A stretch of DNA of 64,000 bases, taken from NCBI RefSeq assembly GCF_001307765.1, contig NZ_LKBA01000009.1, forward strand, positions 1 through 64,000. The letters are read 5' to 3'. Below are positions 1 to 7,349 of the stretch, piece by piece (positions within the stretch are counted from its first letter, which is position 1; each line of letters opens with the position of its first letter). This stretch comes from Aliiroseovarius crassostreae (GTDB taxonomy: Bacteria; Pseudomonadota; Alphaproteobacteria; Rhodobacterales; Rhodobacteraceae). The notes beneath the pieces are model-generated. The model did no database searches, was not told the DNA's origin, and saw only the letters and a program-made list of their open reading frames with translations. A program made the translations under genes and the position numbers.

Positions 1-629
1 CCGACATCGCGACCAACACGACCGACATCGCGACCAACACGACCAACATCGCGACCAACACGACCAACATCGCGACCAACACGGCCGACATCGCGACCAA
101 CACGGCCGACATCGCGACCAACACGACCAACATCGCGACCAACACGACCAACATCGCGACCAACACGGCAAACATCGGGACCAACACGACCAACATCGGG
201 ACCAACACGGCCAACATCTTGACCAACACGGGTAACATCGCGACCAACACGGCAAACATCTCGACCAACACGGCAAACATCGGGACCAACACGGCCAACA
301 TCTTGACCAACACGGGTAACATCGCGACCAACACGGCAAACATCGCGACCAACACGGGTAACATCGCGACCAACACGGCAAACATCGCGACTAACCGTGG
401 AATAGCCGCAGATGGTATCGCTATTGCTCTTGCTTCTAAGACTCCCACCATCATGCCTGGACAGAACTATGCAGTTACGGCGGCACTAGGTAACTTTGAT
501 TCGTCTACCGCATTCGCTTTAGGTGGTGCTATGAGAATTGGCGATCAAATACAGGCATTCGGCACAATCGGCACTGCATTTGGCTCAGGGGAAATAGGGA
601 CCAGCATGGGCGTTCAGTGGAATTGGTAA
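1..629 (+). CDS. Trimeric autotransporter adhesin (YadA-like), C-terminal part only
   Basis: The frame is open from base 3, so the gene begins upstream of the window; only the last ~208 residues are seen. The first ~130 residues are a stalk of seven-residue units of the form I-x-x-N-T-x-x. In trimeric autotransporters such units place Ile at the a position and Asn at the d position of a parallel trimeric coiled coil. The last ~75 residues look like the YadA membrane anchor: a short helical neck, then four amphipathic beta strands ending in Trp, the usual terminal aromatic for outer-membrane insertion. Three chains together would form one 12-strand barrel and hold the stalk outside the cell. 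An ATG/TTG start inside the repeats is not real. The passenger head is outside the window, so ligand and function are unknown. Confidence 0.85.
   Translation, partial: DIATNTTDIATNTTNIATNTTNIATNTADIATNTADIATNTTNIATNTTNIATNTANIGTNTTNIGTNTANILTNTGNIATNTANISTNTANIGTNTANILTNTGNIATNTANIATNTGNIATNTANIATNRGIAADGIAIALASKTPTIMPGQNYAVTAALGNFDSSTAFALGGAMRIGDQIQAFGTIGTAFGSGEIGTSMGVQWNW
3..395 (+). repeat. 21-bp tandem repeats coding for the adhesin stalk
   Basis: About 18-19 consecutive 21-bp units follow the pattern acatcgcgaccaacacg plus four variable bases. Each codes for seven residues with Ile and Asn-Thr fixed. Variants fall in the last codon (ACC, GCC, GCA, GGT) and in the residue after Ile (GCG, GGG, TTG, TCG). 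There are no unique spacers, so this is not a CRISPR array. The near-identity of neighbouring units would allow stalk length to change by slippage or unequal recombination while keeping frame. Confidence 0.9.
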
Positions 630-654
630 AGACGGTAACGTATAAATAAAAGTG

Positions 655-1146
655 ATGACCTTGATCCGCTTCGTGACATATATTTGCACCCAAACGATTT
701 TTGTTTGGGTGCTTACCGCGGGCCTTTCTTTGGCTCAAGAAAAGGCACCTGCAGAAGCGGGTTGGGGCGTCACTTGTTTAACAGACAGAGTTTGCGAGCT
801 AAAAACCGAGATTGTAAGCGGCGCAACAGTTGCAGCTAGAGTTAGCATCATTCATGTTCGCGGAGAATTCTGGCTTCAATACACCATACCACTTGGAGTG
901 GATCTCAGGCGTGGTATACAATTATCCATAGATGATGGCGAAAGTTTTGAAACGACGATAACCAGCTGCACGGCTTACGGCTGTACTGGGCGTTTAGATT
1001 TAACTCCTGAAATCATCGAAAGTATGCAGCAGGGTAATATCTTAAGAATATTTTTCGTGCGCCCATCTGTTCAAAGGGTTTTCCTAATACCCTTTTCACT
1101 GGTGGGATTCACCGCTGGTTTTGTAGGCCTCACTGAACAGCTGTAA
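655..1146 (+). CDS. IalB-family (invasion-associated locus B) secreted protein
   Basis: The product is 163 residues with an N-terminal signal sequence (hydrophobic core about residues 8-25, cleavage likely after Ser-Leu-Ala). Four cysteines in two pairs (VTC...RVC and TSC...YGC) suggest disulfides in the periplasm or outside. The block GCTGRLDL and the ending IPFSLVGFTAGFVGL match the invasion-associated locus B family (Pfam IalB), known from Bartonella and common in roseobacters, where its role is mostly unknown. A GTG codon at 652 sits directly before the chosen ATG and could also start; no strong ribosome binding site is visible. Base composition is clearly more AT-rich than the metabolic genes further on, as for the adhesin next to it, so the pair may have been acquired together. 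Confidence 0.75.
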   Translation: MTLIRFVTYICTQTIFVWVLTAGLSLAQEKAPAEAGWGVTCLTDRVCELKTEIVSGATVAARVSIIHVRGEFWLQYTIPLGVDLRRGIQLSIDDGESFETTITSCTAYGCTGRLDLTPEIIESMQQGNILRIFFVRPSVQRVFLIPFSLVGFTAGFVGLTEQL

Positions 1147-1147
1147 C

Positions 1148-1463
1148 GGCATCGCCAAGTTGTTTGTCCTATCTGGTTGCCGTAGGTGGTTTTCATGAAA
1201 ATTCCGCCTGATATGCCGCGCCTGAAAGGTTTTCGTTTTCCCCGTGAGATCATCGCCTACGCGGTCTGGGCGTATCACCGCTTCGCCTTGACGGCGGATG
1301 TTGAGGATTTTCCGACCGCGCCGCTGTCAACTCAACGCAGCTTCATACCGCCACGCCCGCACCGATGCTTTCAACCTCTGGGCTGACTACACCGCCGAAA
1401 TGGCGGCATGAGACATGCCTTTGCCTGTCCTTCGCAATCTGCCCTAAACAACTTGGCAATACC
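1148..1463 (+). mobile_element. MITE-like internally deleted IS6-family element, copy 1
   Basis: A 316-bp element is bounded by 18-bp inverted repeats: right end GGTATTGCCAAGTTGTTT (read inward), left end the same with two mismatches. It holds the transposase start (ATG at 1195, MKIPPDMPRLKGFRFPRE...) for about 35-40 codons. This is joined, out of frame, to the transposase C-terminus (...TDAFNLWADYTAEMAA, stop near 1411). The catalytic DDE core is deleted, so it cannot move by itself but could be moved in trans. No flanking target duplication is visible. A closely similar copy lies inverted at 28579-28897, and a shorter piece at 14947. Confidence 0.8.
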
Positions 1464-1559
1464 GTTTCGACTTATTATTGAGACACAATAATGAGGTGAA
1501 ACGCTCGAAACCTACTGATGTTGCGGGCGTTTCGAAATCAACTTGTGTCTCAAGTTAAT

Positions 1560-2040
1560 CTCGAAACGCTTTAGGGGCGGAGCGCGGCGTGATCGTCAGC
1601 CGTGAGACCATCCGCCTATGGGCAACCGGTTTGGGGCGTATTTTGCCGATTGTATCCGTCGCGGACAACCGTGCCCTAACGACAAATGGCACATGGACGA
1701 GGTTTTGATCCCGATCAATGGCGGGAAGCACTGGCGGTGGCGTGCGGTCAACGCCAATGGCGACACACTCGACATTCTGGTTCAGACACGCCGCAACACG
1801 AAGGCCACCAGGCGCTTTCTGCGCAGGCGATTGCTCAATTCGGCCAACCAAGGGCTGTCACCACCGACAAATTGCGCGGCTCCATCGAACCGATCACCCG
1901 CCAGGCACCTGGTGCCGATCACTGGGCCCACAAGGGGCTCAACAACAGGATCAAGGGCAGCCATAGGCCGACGTGGCGGCGAGATAACCGCCTGAGGGGC
2001 TTCGGGCAGGCTGCATTCGGCCAGATGAAAACAGCTTGTC
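1560..2040 (+). pseudogene. IS6-family transposase remnant, frameshifted
   Basis: Two reading frames together resemble the catalytic part of an IS6/IS26-type DDE transposase. One frame (about 1580-1815) gives NDKWHMDEVLIPINGGKHW and then RAVNANGDTLDILVQTRRN, which contains the first catalytic Asp. The other (about 1830-2035) gives AVTTDKLRGS and HWAHKGLNNRIKGSHRPT, which contains the second Asp and the region of the final Glu. A frame change near 1800-1830 and the loss of both termini make it non-functional. It may be the deleted core of the same family as the MITE-like element next to it, but continuity is not shown. Confidence 0.75.
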
Positions 2041-2113
2041 AATGCCCTACCAATAGCTGCAAGCAAGCTATTGAGAAGGAGCGCATTCTTGCCTGCACGA
2101 ATGAAGAAAACCC

Positions 2114-2563
2114 TTATCGCCCTATTCTGCACTCAGCCGGAAAGACCCCTGTGACGGCGATGCAGCCTGCCGTCCAGTCGCGGACATTCATTGGGTCGGT
2201 CCCCTTGCGCGGTCCGCCGTGGATGAAAATGTTGCCACCGGGCGACTTTCCTTGAGCCTGCGCAAAAGCGATGTCTGCCGCGTTGGGATATGAGATGCCA
2301 CTTGACAGGTGAAAGAGGCTGTCCGGGTTGCGCCGATCAATCACGTAGGAACCCTCCGGCGTACAGCCGTCCCCCTCGAACTGCTTGTGGCCTTCAGGGG
2401 CAAAGCCTAATTCGATGGGATAGGTCCACAAGACGTCATCCGCCCCGTCCAGAACCAGAAAGCGCTGTGCCTTATAGATGCGTAGCCGGGTCACTTCGGG
2501 TCCGTTGTACGACCGGAACTTGCTGGCCAGCCTTTTGGGTGGGCGGCCAATCCGCCTACCCAA
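2114..2563 (-). pseudogene. L,D-transpeptidase (YkuD) remnant, truncated at both ends
   Basis: The central part is a clear YkuD domain, from SKFRSYNGPEV (about residue 14) through GFAPEGHKQFEGDG. The active-site motif has His115 (FIHGG) and Cys134 (WTAGC). In relatives the protein starts with a signal peptide or lipoprotein signal and continues ~20 residues past the TAGC motif. Here the N-terminus is only MGRRIGRPPKRLA, encoded inside the hairpin at 2531-2567, and the C-terminus breaks off after VTG into unrelated sequence beside the IS remnant. A periplasmic cross-linking enzyme without an export signal should be inactive, so it is called a pseudogene. An intact paralogue of a different subtype lies at 5437-6102. 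Confidence 0.7.
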
Positions 2564-2567
2564 AAGG
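2531..2567 (-). terminator. Strong hairpin downstream of the metal ATPase gene
   Basis: Two 16-bp arms, CCTTTTGGGTGGGCGG and CCGCCTACCCAAAAGG, pair at 15 of 16 positions around a 5-base loop. The hairpin lies 25 bp after the stop codon of the minus-strand P-type ATPase gene. There is no clear T run, so it may act as a factor-assisted terminator or 3' end protector. It also supplies the false N-terminus of the L,D-transpeptidase remnant. Confidence 0.55.
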
Positions 2568-2591
2568 CGCGTCGTGGAAATCTAGTGTTTG

Positions 2592-4958
2592 TCACTGCTC
2601 GCCCACTGATTTGCCGCCCGACAGCCCGTCCTTGATCCGGTGACCGTTTAAAAGCCGCAGCGCATTGGCGACCACCAACAGGGATACACCCACATCCGCA
2701 GCAATGGCGCCCCACATTGAGGCCATGCCGAACGCGGTCAGCCCGACGAACAGCGCCTTTGTTGTCAGCGAGATGGCGATGTTCTGGTGAATGATCGACA
2801 TGGCGCGGCGGGAATGGCCAATGAGCCACGGCACGCGACCGATATCATCAGTCATCAGCGCGATGTCGGCCGTCTCGATGGCGGCATCCGACCCGACGGC
2901 CCCCATGGCGATACCGTAATGTGCCCGCGCCATGGCAGGGGCATCGTTCACGCCGTCACCGATCATGGCCACCATGTCATGTGTCGCGACCAGCTCTTCG
3001 ATGGCAGCGACCTTGTCTTCGGGCAGCAGTTCGGCGCGCACCTCGTCGATGCCGACCTCGGCCGCCACCGCACGGGCGGTGCGTTCATTGTCGCCGGTCA
3101 GCATGACGATTGTCTTTACACCCTTGGCATGCAGCTCCGCCACGATGCCCTTTGCATCGGGACGGATGCGGTCGCGCAGCTCCAGAATGCCGGTCACGCC
3201 TGTTTCATCCCCGACGGCAACGAGCGTGCTGCCGGCCCCTTCGATCCGGTCACGCAGATCAGCCGGGATGGCACTGCCAAACCCTCTTTCTTCGGCGAAC
3301 CGGTCCGAACCAAGCCAGATGGAGCGCCCGTCGGCGCGCCCTTCCAATCCCCGCCCCGGCACCGTGCGTGTGTCTTCGGCGGCAGACTGGTCAATCCCGT
3401 CAGCTTCGGCACGCGCCAGGATGGCACGGGCCAGCGGATGCGAGGACCGCGCCTCCAGTGCCGCCGCACGCCTCAACAGGTCTTGTGCCGACGCACCACC
3501 CAGCGGGTAGACAGCCGCCACTTCAGGTTCACCCATGGTGATCGTTCCGGTCTTGTCCATCGCCAGCGCGGTGGTGTGCCCTGGCGCTTCGACATAGGCG
3601 CCCCCCTTGATCAGCACACCCGCGCGCGCCGAAGCGGTGAGCGCGGCAACAATCGAGACCGGTGTCGAGATGACAAGCGCACAGGGACAGGCGATGACCA
3701 GAAGCACCAGTGCATTATAGAACCAATAGTCCCAGGTCCCGCCAAGAAGGAGAGGAGGCAGCACCGCAATGGCGATCGCCAGCAGCATGACGATTGGCGT
3801 GTAGATGCGCGCGAATTTGGCAACCCACTGTTCGACCGGCGCGCGGCGCGCATGGGCGTCGCCGACCATGCGGATGATTTTCGCCAGAACCGTGTCCGAT
3901 GCGGCCTTGGTCGCTCGTACCGTCAGTGTGCCTTCGCCGTTGATTGTGCCGGCATAGACGTCATCGCCCGGCTCCTTTGGCACAAGCGCGCTTTCGCCGG
4001 TAATGGGAGCCTGATCGACGGCTCCCGCCCCCGCCACCACTTCACCGTCGAGGGGGATGCGGTCGCCGCCGCGCACAATGAAGCGATCGTTCACGGCGAC
4101 TTCTGCCGCAGGCACATCGATTTCGCTGCCATCTGATCGGATCACCCGAGCTGTTGGCGGCGCCAGATCAAGCAAGGCCGATACCGCGTTGCGGGCCCGC
4201 CCCACACTCCAGCTCTCAAGGTAAAGCGAAAGTGAGAAGAAAAACGCAACCGTCGCGGCCTCGAAGAATTCGCCCAGCCCGATGGCACCCGCCACAGCGA
4301 CCACCATCAACAAGTTCATATCAGGGGAAACCCGTCGCGCAGAAGACCAAGCCTTGGGCGCAACCAGCCAGACCCCGAAGAGAATTGCCACCGCGAATAG
4401 CCCTGATTCCGCGAGAGGCATTGTCGTCTCTCCATGCCCAGCGAACAGCCCGACCGCCCCCCCCATGCCGGTTTCAACGATGTGGTAGAGAAAACCTGCC
4501 GCCCAGAAGAAGCCGCTGAGCGCGGTAAAACGCTTTTGACGTGCGAGATGCGCGGCCTGATCTTCTGCTGCGTTGTCGGCGTCCCACGGTTTTGCGCTCA
4601 TGCCGGTACTCGCGACCAGCTGCAAAACCTCGTTGTCCGAAATCCTGACTGCGGTATCCAGAATCGTCATCCGCCCATTGATAACATCGAACGCCAGATG
4701 CTCAGTCCCGCCGACTTTTGGACCGACCACCCTATTCAGGATTGCCACCTCTTCGGCACAATCCAGACCGGAGACTTGAAAACTTCGCCCATTCGAGGGG
4801 ATGGGTTGTGCCGGTCCCGTGTTGGCTCCAGCACCGCAGCACGCAGCACCTTTTCCATGAGAGTGGGGAGCTACGCTCGTATGTTTGTGATCATCACCAT
4901 GATCGTGACTGCAATCAGAGCTGTGCTCGTGGGTGTGGCGGTGGCCATTGGAAGACAT
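2592..4958 (-). CDS. zntA: Zn/Cd/Pb-exporting P1B-type ATPase
   Basis: This 788-residue pump of the inner membrane would use ATP to export soft divalent metals. The first ~35 residues are His- and Asp-rich, a likely metal sensor or buffer. A heavy-metal-associated domain follows (about 57-125) with a single-Cys GLDCAEE motif instead of CxxC. The transmembrane metal site is CPC at 424-426 and the phosphorylation motif DKTGT is at 468-472. An SSHPLA motif near 506 and GDGVND near 656 complete the P1B signature. CPC with this HMA form is typical of ZntA/CadA (Zn2+, Cd2+, Pb2+) rather than copper pumps. Transcription probably starts from the MerR-type promoter just upstream. No metal regulator gene is next to it. 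ZntA versus CadA naming is a matter of convention. Confidence 0.9.
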   Translation of the reverse strand: MSSNGHRHTHEHSSDCSHDHGDDHKHTSVAPHSHGKGAACCGAGANTGPAQPIPSNGRSFQVSGLDCAEEVAILNRVVGPKVGGTEHLAFDVINGRMTILDTAVRISDNEVLQLVASTGMSAKPWDADNAAEDQAAHLARQKRFTALSGFFWAAGFLYHIVETGMGGAVGLFAGHGETTMPLAESGLFAVAILFGVWLVAPKAWSSARRVSPDMNLLMVVAVAGAIGLGEFFEAATVAFFFSLSLYLESWSVGRARNAVSALLDLAPPTARVIRSDGSEIDVPAAEVAVNDRFIVRGGDRIPLDGEVVAGAGAVDQAPITGESALVPKEPGDDVYAGTINGEGTLTVRATKAASDTVLAKIIRMVGDAHARRAPVEQWVAKFARIYTPIVMLLAIAIAVLPPLLLGGTWDYWFYNALVLLVIACPCALVISTPVSIVAALTASARAGVLIKGGAYVEAPGHTTALAMDKTGTITMGEPEVAAVYPLGGASAQDLLRRAAALEARSSHPLARAILARAEADGIDQSAAEDTRTVPGRGLEGRADGRSIWLGSDRFAEERGFGSAIPADLRDRIEGAGSTLVAVGDETGVTGILELRDRIRPDAKGIVAELHAKGVKTIVMLTGDNERTARAVAAEVGIDEVRAELLPEDKVAAIEELVATHDMVAMIGDGVNDAPAMARAHYGIAMGAVGSDAAIETADIALMTDDIGRVPWLIGHSRRAMSIIHQNIAISLTTKALFVGLTAFGMASMWGAIAADVGVSLLVVANALRLLNGHRIKDGLSGGKSVGEQ

Positions 4959-4991
4959 GGTATTGACCTCGGGATTCGTTCATTCCACATT

Positions 4992-5022
4992 GAGATAGCC
5001 CCTACAGTAACTAGAGCTTCAA
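4992..5022 (-). promoter_or_regulatory. MerR-family operator/promoter of the metal ATPase
   Basis: Read on the minus strand, a -35 box TTGAAG (5022-5017) and a -10 box TATCTC (4997-4992) are separated by 19 bp, the stretched spacing activated by MerR-type proteins. The spacer carries an imperfect dyad, CTCTAGTTACTGTAGGG, very like the CadR/PbrR/ZntR consensus. It ends 33 bp before the ATPase start codon. The architecture predicts induction by Cd, Pb or Zn through a regulator encoded elsewhere. Confidence 0.75.
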
Positions 5023-5127
5023 GAGCTAAAACAAAAACTTGGTCAAGTAAGGACACCGGCCTGCGGAACCTTGAAACGCGTTGCCAAGTCTGAGGACGCG
5101 GCTGACCTGCCAAAGAGTGAGATAGAT

Positions 5128-5397
5128 ATGCTTCAAAAATATGCGGTGATCATGGTTGCAACATTAGCCCTGACTGGCTGTGTGGTACCTCTGAAGGAAG
5201 ACAACGATCCATTCAGGGTCGGGAATATTCCAGAGTCTGTCGCAGCCCTCGCCGCACCCAACCAGGATCTCAACACGGCACAGCTACGTCCCGAAGATAA
5301 TTGCTATTGGTATGCGCATAGTGGGCCGGTGGAAACGACCTTGGTCCCGTTGCGATCAGCAGGCGGCAATCCCATCTGCGTCGCGCGCCAACCCTGA
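5128..5397 (+). CDS. Small predicted lipoprotein of unknown function
   Basis: The product is 89 residues. Starting at the ATG at 5128 gives a textbook lipoprotein signal: short basic N-terminus, hydrophobic core AVIMVATLAL, and the lipobox Leu-Thr-Gly-Cys with Cys18 as the lipidated residue. A longer frame starting at 5071 would add 19 polar residues in front of the signal and is unlikely. The mature part is short and holds two more cysteines (DNCYWY and NPICVAR), which could form one disulfide. No family was recognised. It is divergent from the metal ATPase and shares the intergenic region with its MerR-type promoter, which by itself does not show a role in metal handling. Confidence 0.6.
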   Translation: MLQKYAVIMVATLALTGCVVPLKEDNDPFRVGNIPESVAALAAPNQDLNTAQLRPEDNCYWYAHSGPVETTLVPLRSAGGNPICVARQP

Positions 5398-5436
5398 TTG
5401 GCGCGTCCGAGCGCCGGATTGACAGCGCAGCTTGGA

Positions 5437-6102
5437 TCAACTCTGCGGCGTCACGCTGTCCTCGGCCGAATATAGGAACGCCGTCGAGCCAATCTCCACA
5501 TTCGGATACAGATCGTTTATGTGCGCCATGACCATCCGGACGCAACCGGAACTTGCTCGGCCGCCGATGCTTCGCGGCTGTGGTGTACCGTGGATGCGCA
5601 GATAAGTGTCTCGGTCACCGACATAGAGATAAAGCGCCCGTGACCCGAGCGCGTTCTCAGGTCCGGGTTCCATACCGTCAGCGATGTCGGCGTAGAGCTC
5701 CGGGTCGCGGTTAATCATGTTCTGTGTTGGCTGCCAATGCGGCCACCTGACCTTGCGCTTGATCGTGTAGACACCCGGCTCATAAAGTTTGCCGCGAGCG
5801 ATCGCGACGCCGTAGCGCATCGCAGTGCCGCCTTCCTCGATATGGTAAAGATAGCGCGCCACGGCATCCACATGAATGTCACCGGCCACAAGACCATCTT
5901 TAGCTATAACCCGCTGCGGCAAAAAGCGCGGGTGTAGGCCCCACGGGTTTGATGTGGCTGGGTTATAGCCCGGCGGTGTAACCTGTGCATCCCAAGCAGC
6001 TTTTTCCGCTTCAGTGGGCCAGGTGTCAGCAAGGAGCGGACTCGAGATAGACGCCGAGAACATTGCAGCAGTCGTCTGGATGAAGTGTCGTCTTGTCAGC
6101 AT
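5437..6102 (-). CDS. L,D-transpeptidase (YkuD/ErfK family) with twin-arginine-like signal
   Basis: The protein is 221 residues. Its N-terminus MLTRRHFIQTTAAMFSASIS has a twin-arginine-type signal (TRRHF) with cleavage near residue 25. The YkuD catalytic motif is present: His171 in RIHGTPQ and Cys187 in SGCVRM. Such enzymes make or exchange 3-3 cross-links in peptidoglycan, or attach proteins to it, in the periplasm. The motif NALGSRALYLYVG before the active site is typical of the alphaproteobacterial ErfK/YbiS group. The gene is convergent with the small lipoprotein gene (39-bp gap) and has a 255-bp upstream region. Confidence 0.85.
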   Translation of the reverse strand: MLTRRHFIQTTAAMFSASISSPLLADTWPTEAEKAAWDAQVTPPGYNPATSNPWGLHPRFLPQRVIAKDGLVAGDIHVDAVARYLYHIEEGGTAMRYGVAIARGKLYEPGVYTIKRKVRWPHWQPTQNMINRDPELYADIADGMEPGPENALGSRALYLYVGDRDTYLRIHGTPQPRSIGGRASSGCVRMVMAHINDLYPNVEIGSTAFLYSAEDSVTPQS

Positions 6103-6228
6103 GTACCGTGCTCCGCGCAGTTTCTAATTTGGTGCTGGATCTGTCAGATCGATTTTCTTTATGCTAAAATGTCTAGCAACTAGAGGTTCAAGGGTTAAAT
6201 TTTCACTTTTCATCTAATGGAGTGAAGC

Positions 6229-6305
6229 CCCCGGCTGCCAGCCGGTCCGCTTCAGCGTATTTTTGCTGATCTTCTTCCTCGGAATCTGAAGCCCCGAAGG
6301 GGCTT
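6229..6305. terminator. Two GC-rich hairpins after the GntR gene
   Basis: CCGGCT/AGCCGG (6229-6243) and AAGCCCC/GGGGCTT with a 3-base loop (6289-6305) lie between the GntR gene stop (6358, minus strand) and the L,D-transpeptidase start. They are the only structure in this intergenic stretch and could stop GntR transcription. Neither has a long T run on the minus strand, so the assignment is weak. Confidence 0.35.
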
Positions 6306-6357
6306 TGTCACGTCGCTATATAACAACCTGACAAAGCCGTTCGTGCGAGTTGCCTAT

Positions 6358-7116
6358 TCAGGCTTCGATCACAGAATTCAAATAAATGCGAAGCCGCTTG
6401 GCCGCGTTTGCGAGATGGCGCTCTGCCGCATCGGCCGCCGCCGCTTCGTTCCCTGCCTCCAAAGCGTTGTATATGGCCTCATGCTCCTCTTGAACCGCCT
6501 CCATAAGGTCAGCGTGGTTGGTCTTGGTGTTGCTGCGGGCCTGACGGATGATGTTACGTGCGCTGGATTCCAGGTGCTGGCAAAGCGAGACAAAATGCTG
6601 GTTATGCGTAGCCTCAACGATCGCTTGGTGAAACTGATAATCTTCTTCATCGCCCAAACGATCGCTTGCGATGGCATATTCCATGCCAATCAGTGCCCGC
6701 TTGATCTTTTTCAGATCCTCCGGCGTGCGGCGTTTCGCGGCGATGCGGGTGGCCGCGACTTCAATGGTCACGAGCAGCTCCATCGCCTCTTCGAGCTGAC
6801 CTACGTCAGAGACAGAGAAGGTCTGAAAGCGGAAAGCATTTGTTGCATCGCGCCGTGTCACATAGACGCCGCTTCCCGCGCGCGCGGCGACAAGCCCGTC
6901 GGATTTCAGCTGCGAGAGCGCTTCGCGCACCACCGCACGGCTGACCTTGTATTGCGTGCAAAGGTCACGTTCGGAGGGCAAGCGATCCCCGATCTCCAAG
7001 GCACCTGTCGAGATCTTCATGCCCAGGTCCTGTGCGATCTCGTCTGGCAGATGCCCGCTGCGCAAGGGCGCATTTTTTTGCGGCTGGTCCGCTGTGATTC
7101 GACTGGATTCTGACAT
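6358..7116 (-). CDS. GntR-family regulator, FadR/FCD subfamily
   Basis: The protein has ~252 residues from the ATG at 7116 (MSESSRI); an in-frame ATG at 7191 would add 25 residues and reach into the likely operator zone. The N-terminal winged helix is clear: LEIGDRLPSERDLCTQYKVSRAVVREAL, followed by the wing ARAGSGVYVTRR. The C-terminal helical part (QFHQAIVEATHN with a conserved His) fits the FCD ligand-binding domain, which usually binds a carboxylated metabolite. It is divergent from the LivK-type binding protein gene and its downstream catabolic genes, the usual place for a local repressor released by the transported substrate or a product. The inducer is not predictable from sequence. 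Confidence 0.85.
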   Translation of the reverse strand: MSESSRITADQPQKNAPLRSGHLPDEIAQDLGMKISTGALEIGDRLPSERDLCTQYKVSRAVVREALSQLKSDGLVAARAGSGVYVTRRDATNAFRFQTFSVSDVGQLEEAMELLVTIEVAATRIAAKRRTPEDLKKIKRALIGMEYAIASDRLGDEEDYQFHQAIVEATHNQHFVSLCQHLESSARNIIRQARSNTKTNHADLMEAVQEEHEAIYNALEAGNEAAAADAAERHLANAAKRLRIYLNSVIEA

Positions 7117-7149
7117 TTCTGCTCCCATCTTTCGGACTATGATAGATGA

Positions 7150-7276
7150 CTGGTCTGACAGGTTGAAGGGATTAAGCTCAAATATCTTCAATAATTGCGG
7201 GGCTGAACATCCAATCTCAACAGAAAACTCTACGCGGCAATAATTGGTCTGATCAATTATTGACTGGTAAGACCAT
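7150..7276. promoter_or_regulatory. Candidate GntR operators between gntR and livK-like gene
   Basis: Three sites resemble the FadR-subfamily consensus TGGTnnnACCA: ATTGGTCTGATCAAT (7243-7257), TGGTAAGACCA (7265-7275, a perfect half-site pair) and a degenerate TGGTCTGACAG (7151-7161). They lie between the divergent GntR gene and the binding-protein gene. This fits auto-regulation and control of the catabolic operon. Confidence 0.5.
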
Positions 7277-7349
7277 TTTGTGTCATCACCTGAATGGCTG
7301 ATGGGGGGCCCGGCTCTCCTCGCTATTCAGACATGTCAGGGAGGACATT

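Noticed and set aside
1-395. Regular short repeats as a CRISPR array
   Set aside because: Units are contiguous 21-mers without unique spacers and keep an open reading frame for the adhesin stalk.
2787-4136. 449-residue open frame on the plus strand
   Set aside because: It lies fully antisense to the metal ATPase; it is an Arg/His-rich shadow frame of a high-GC gene.
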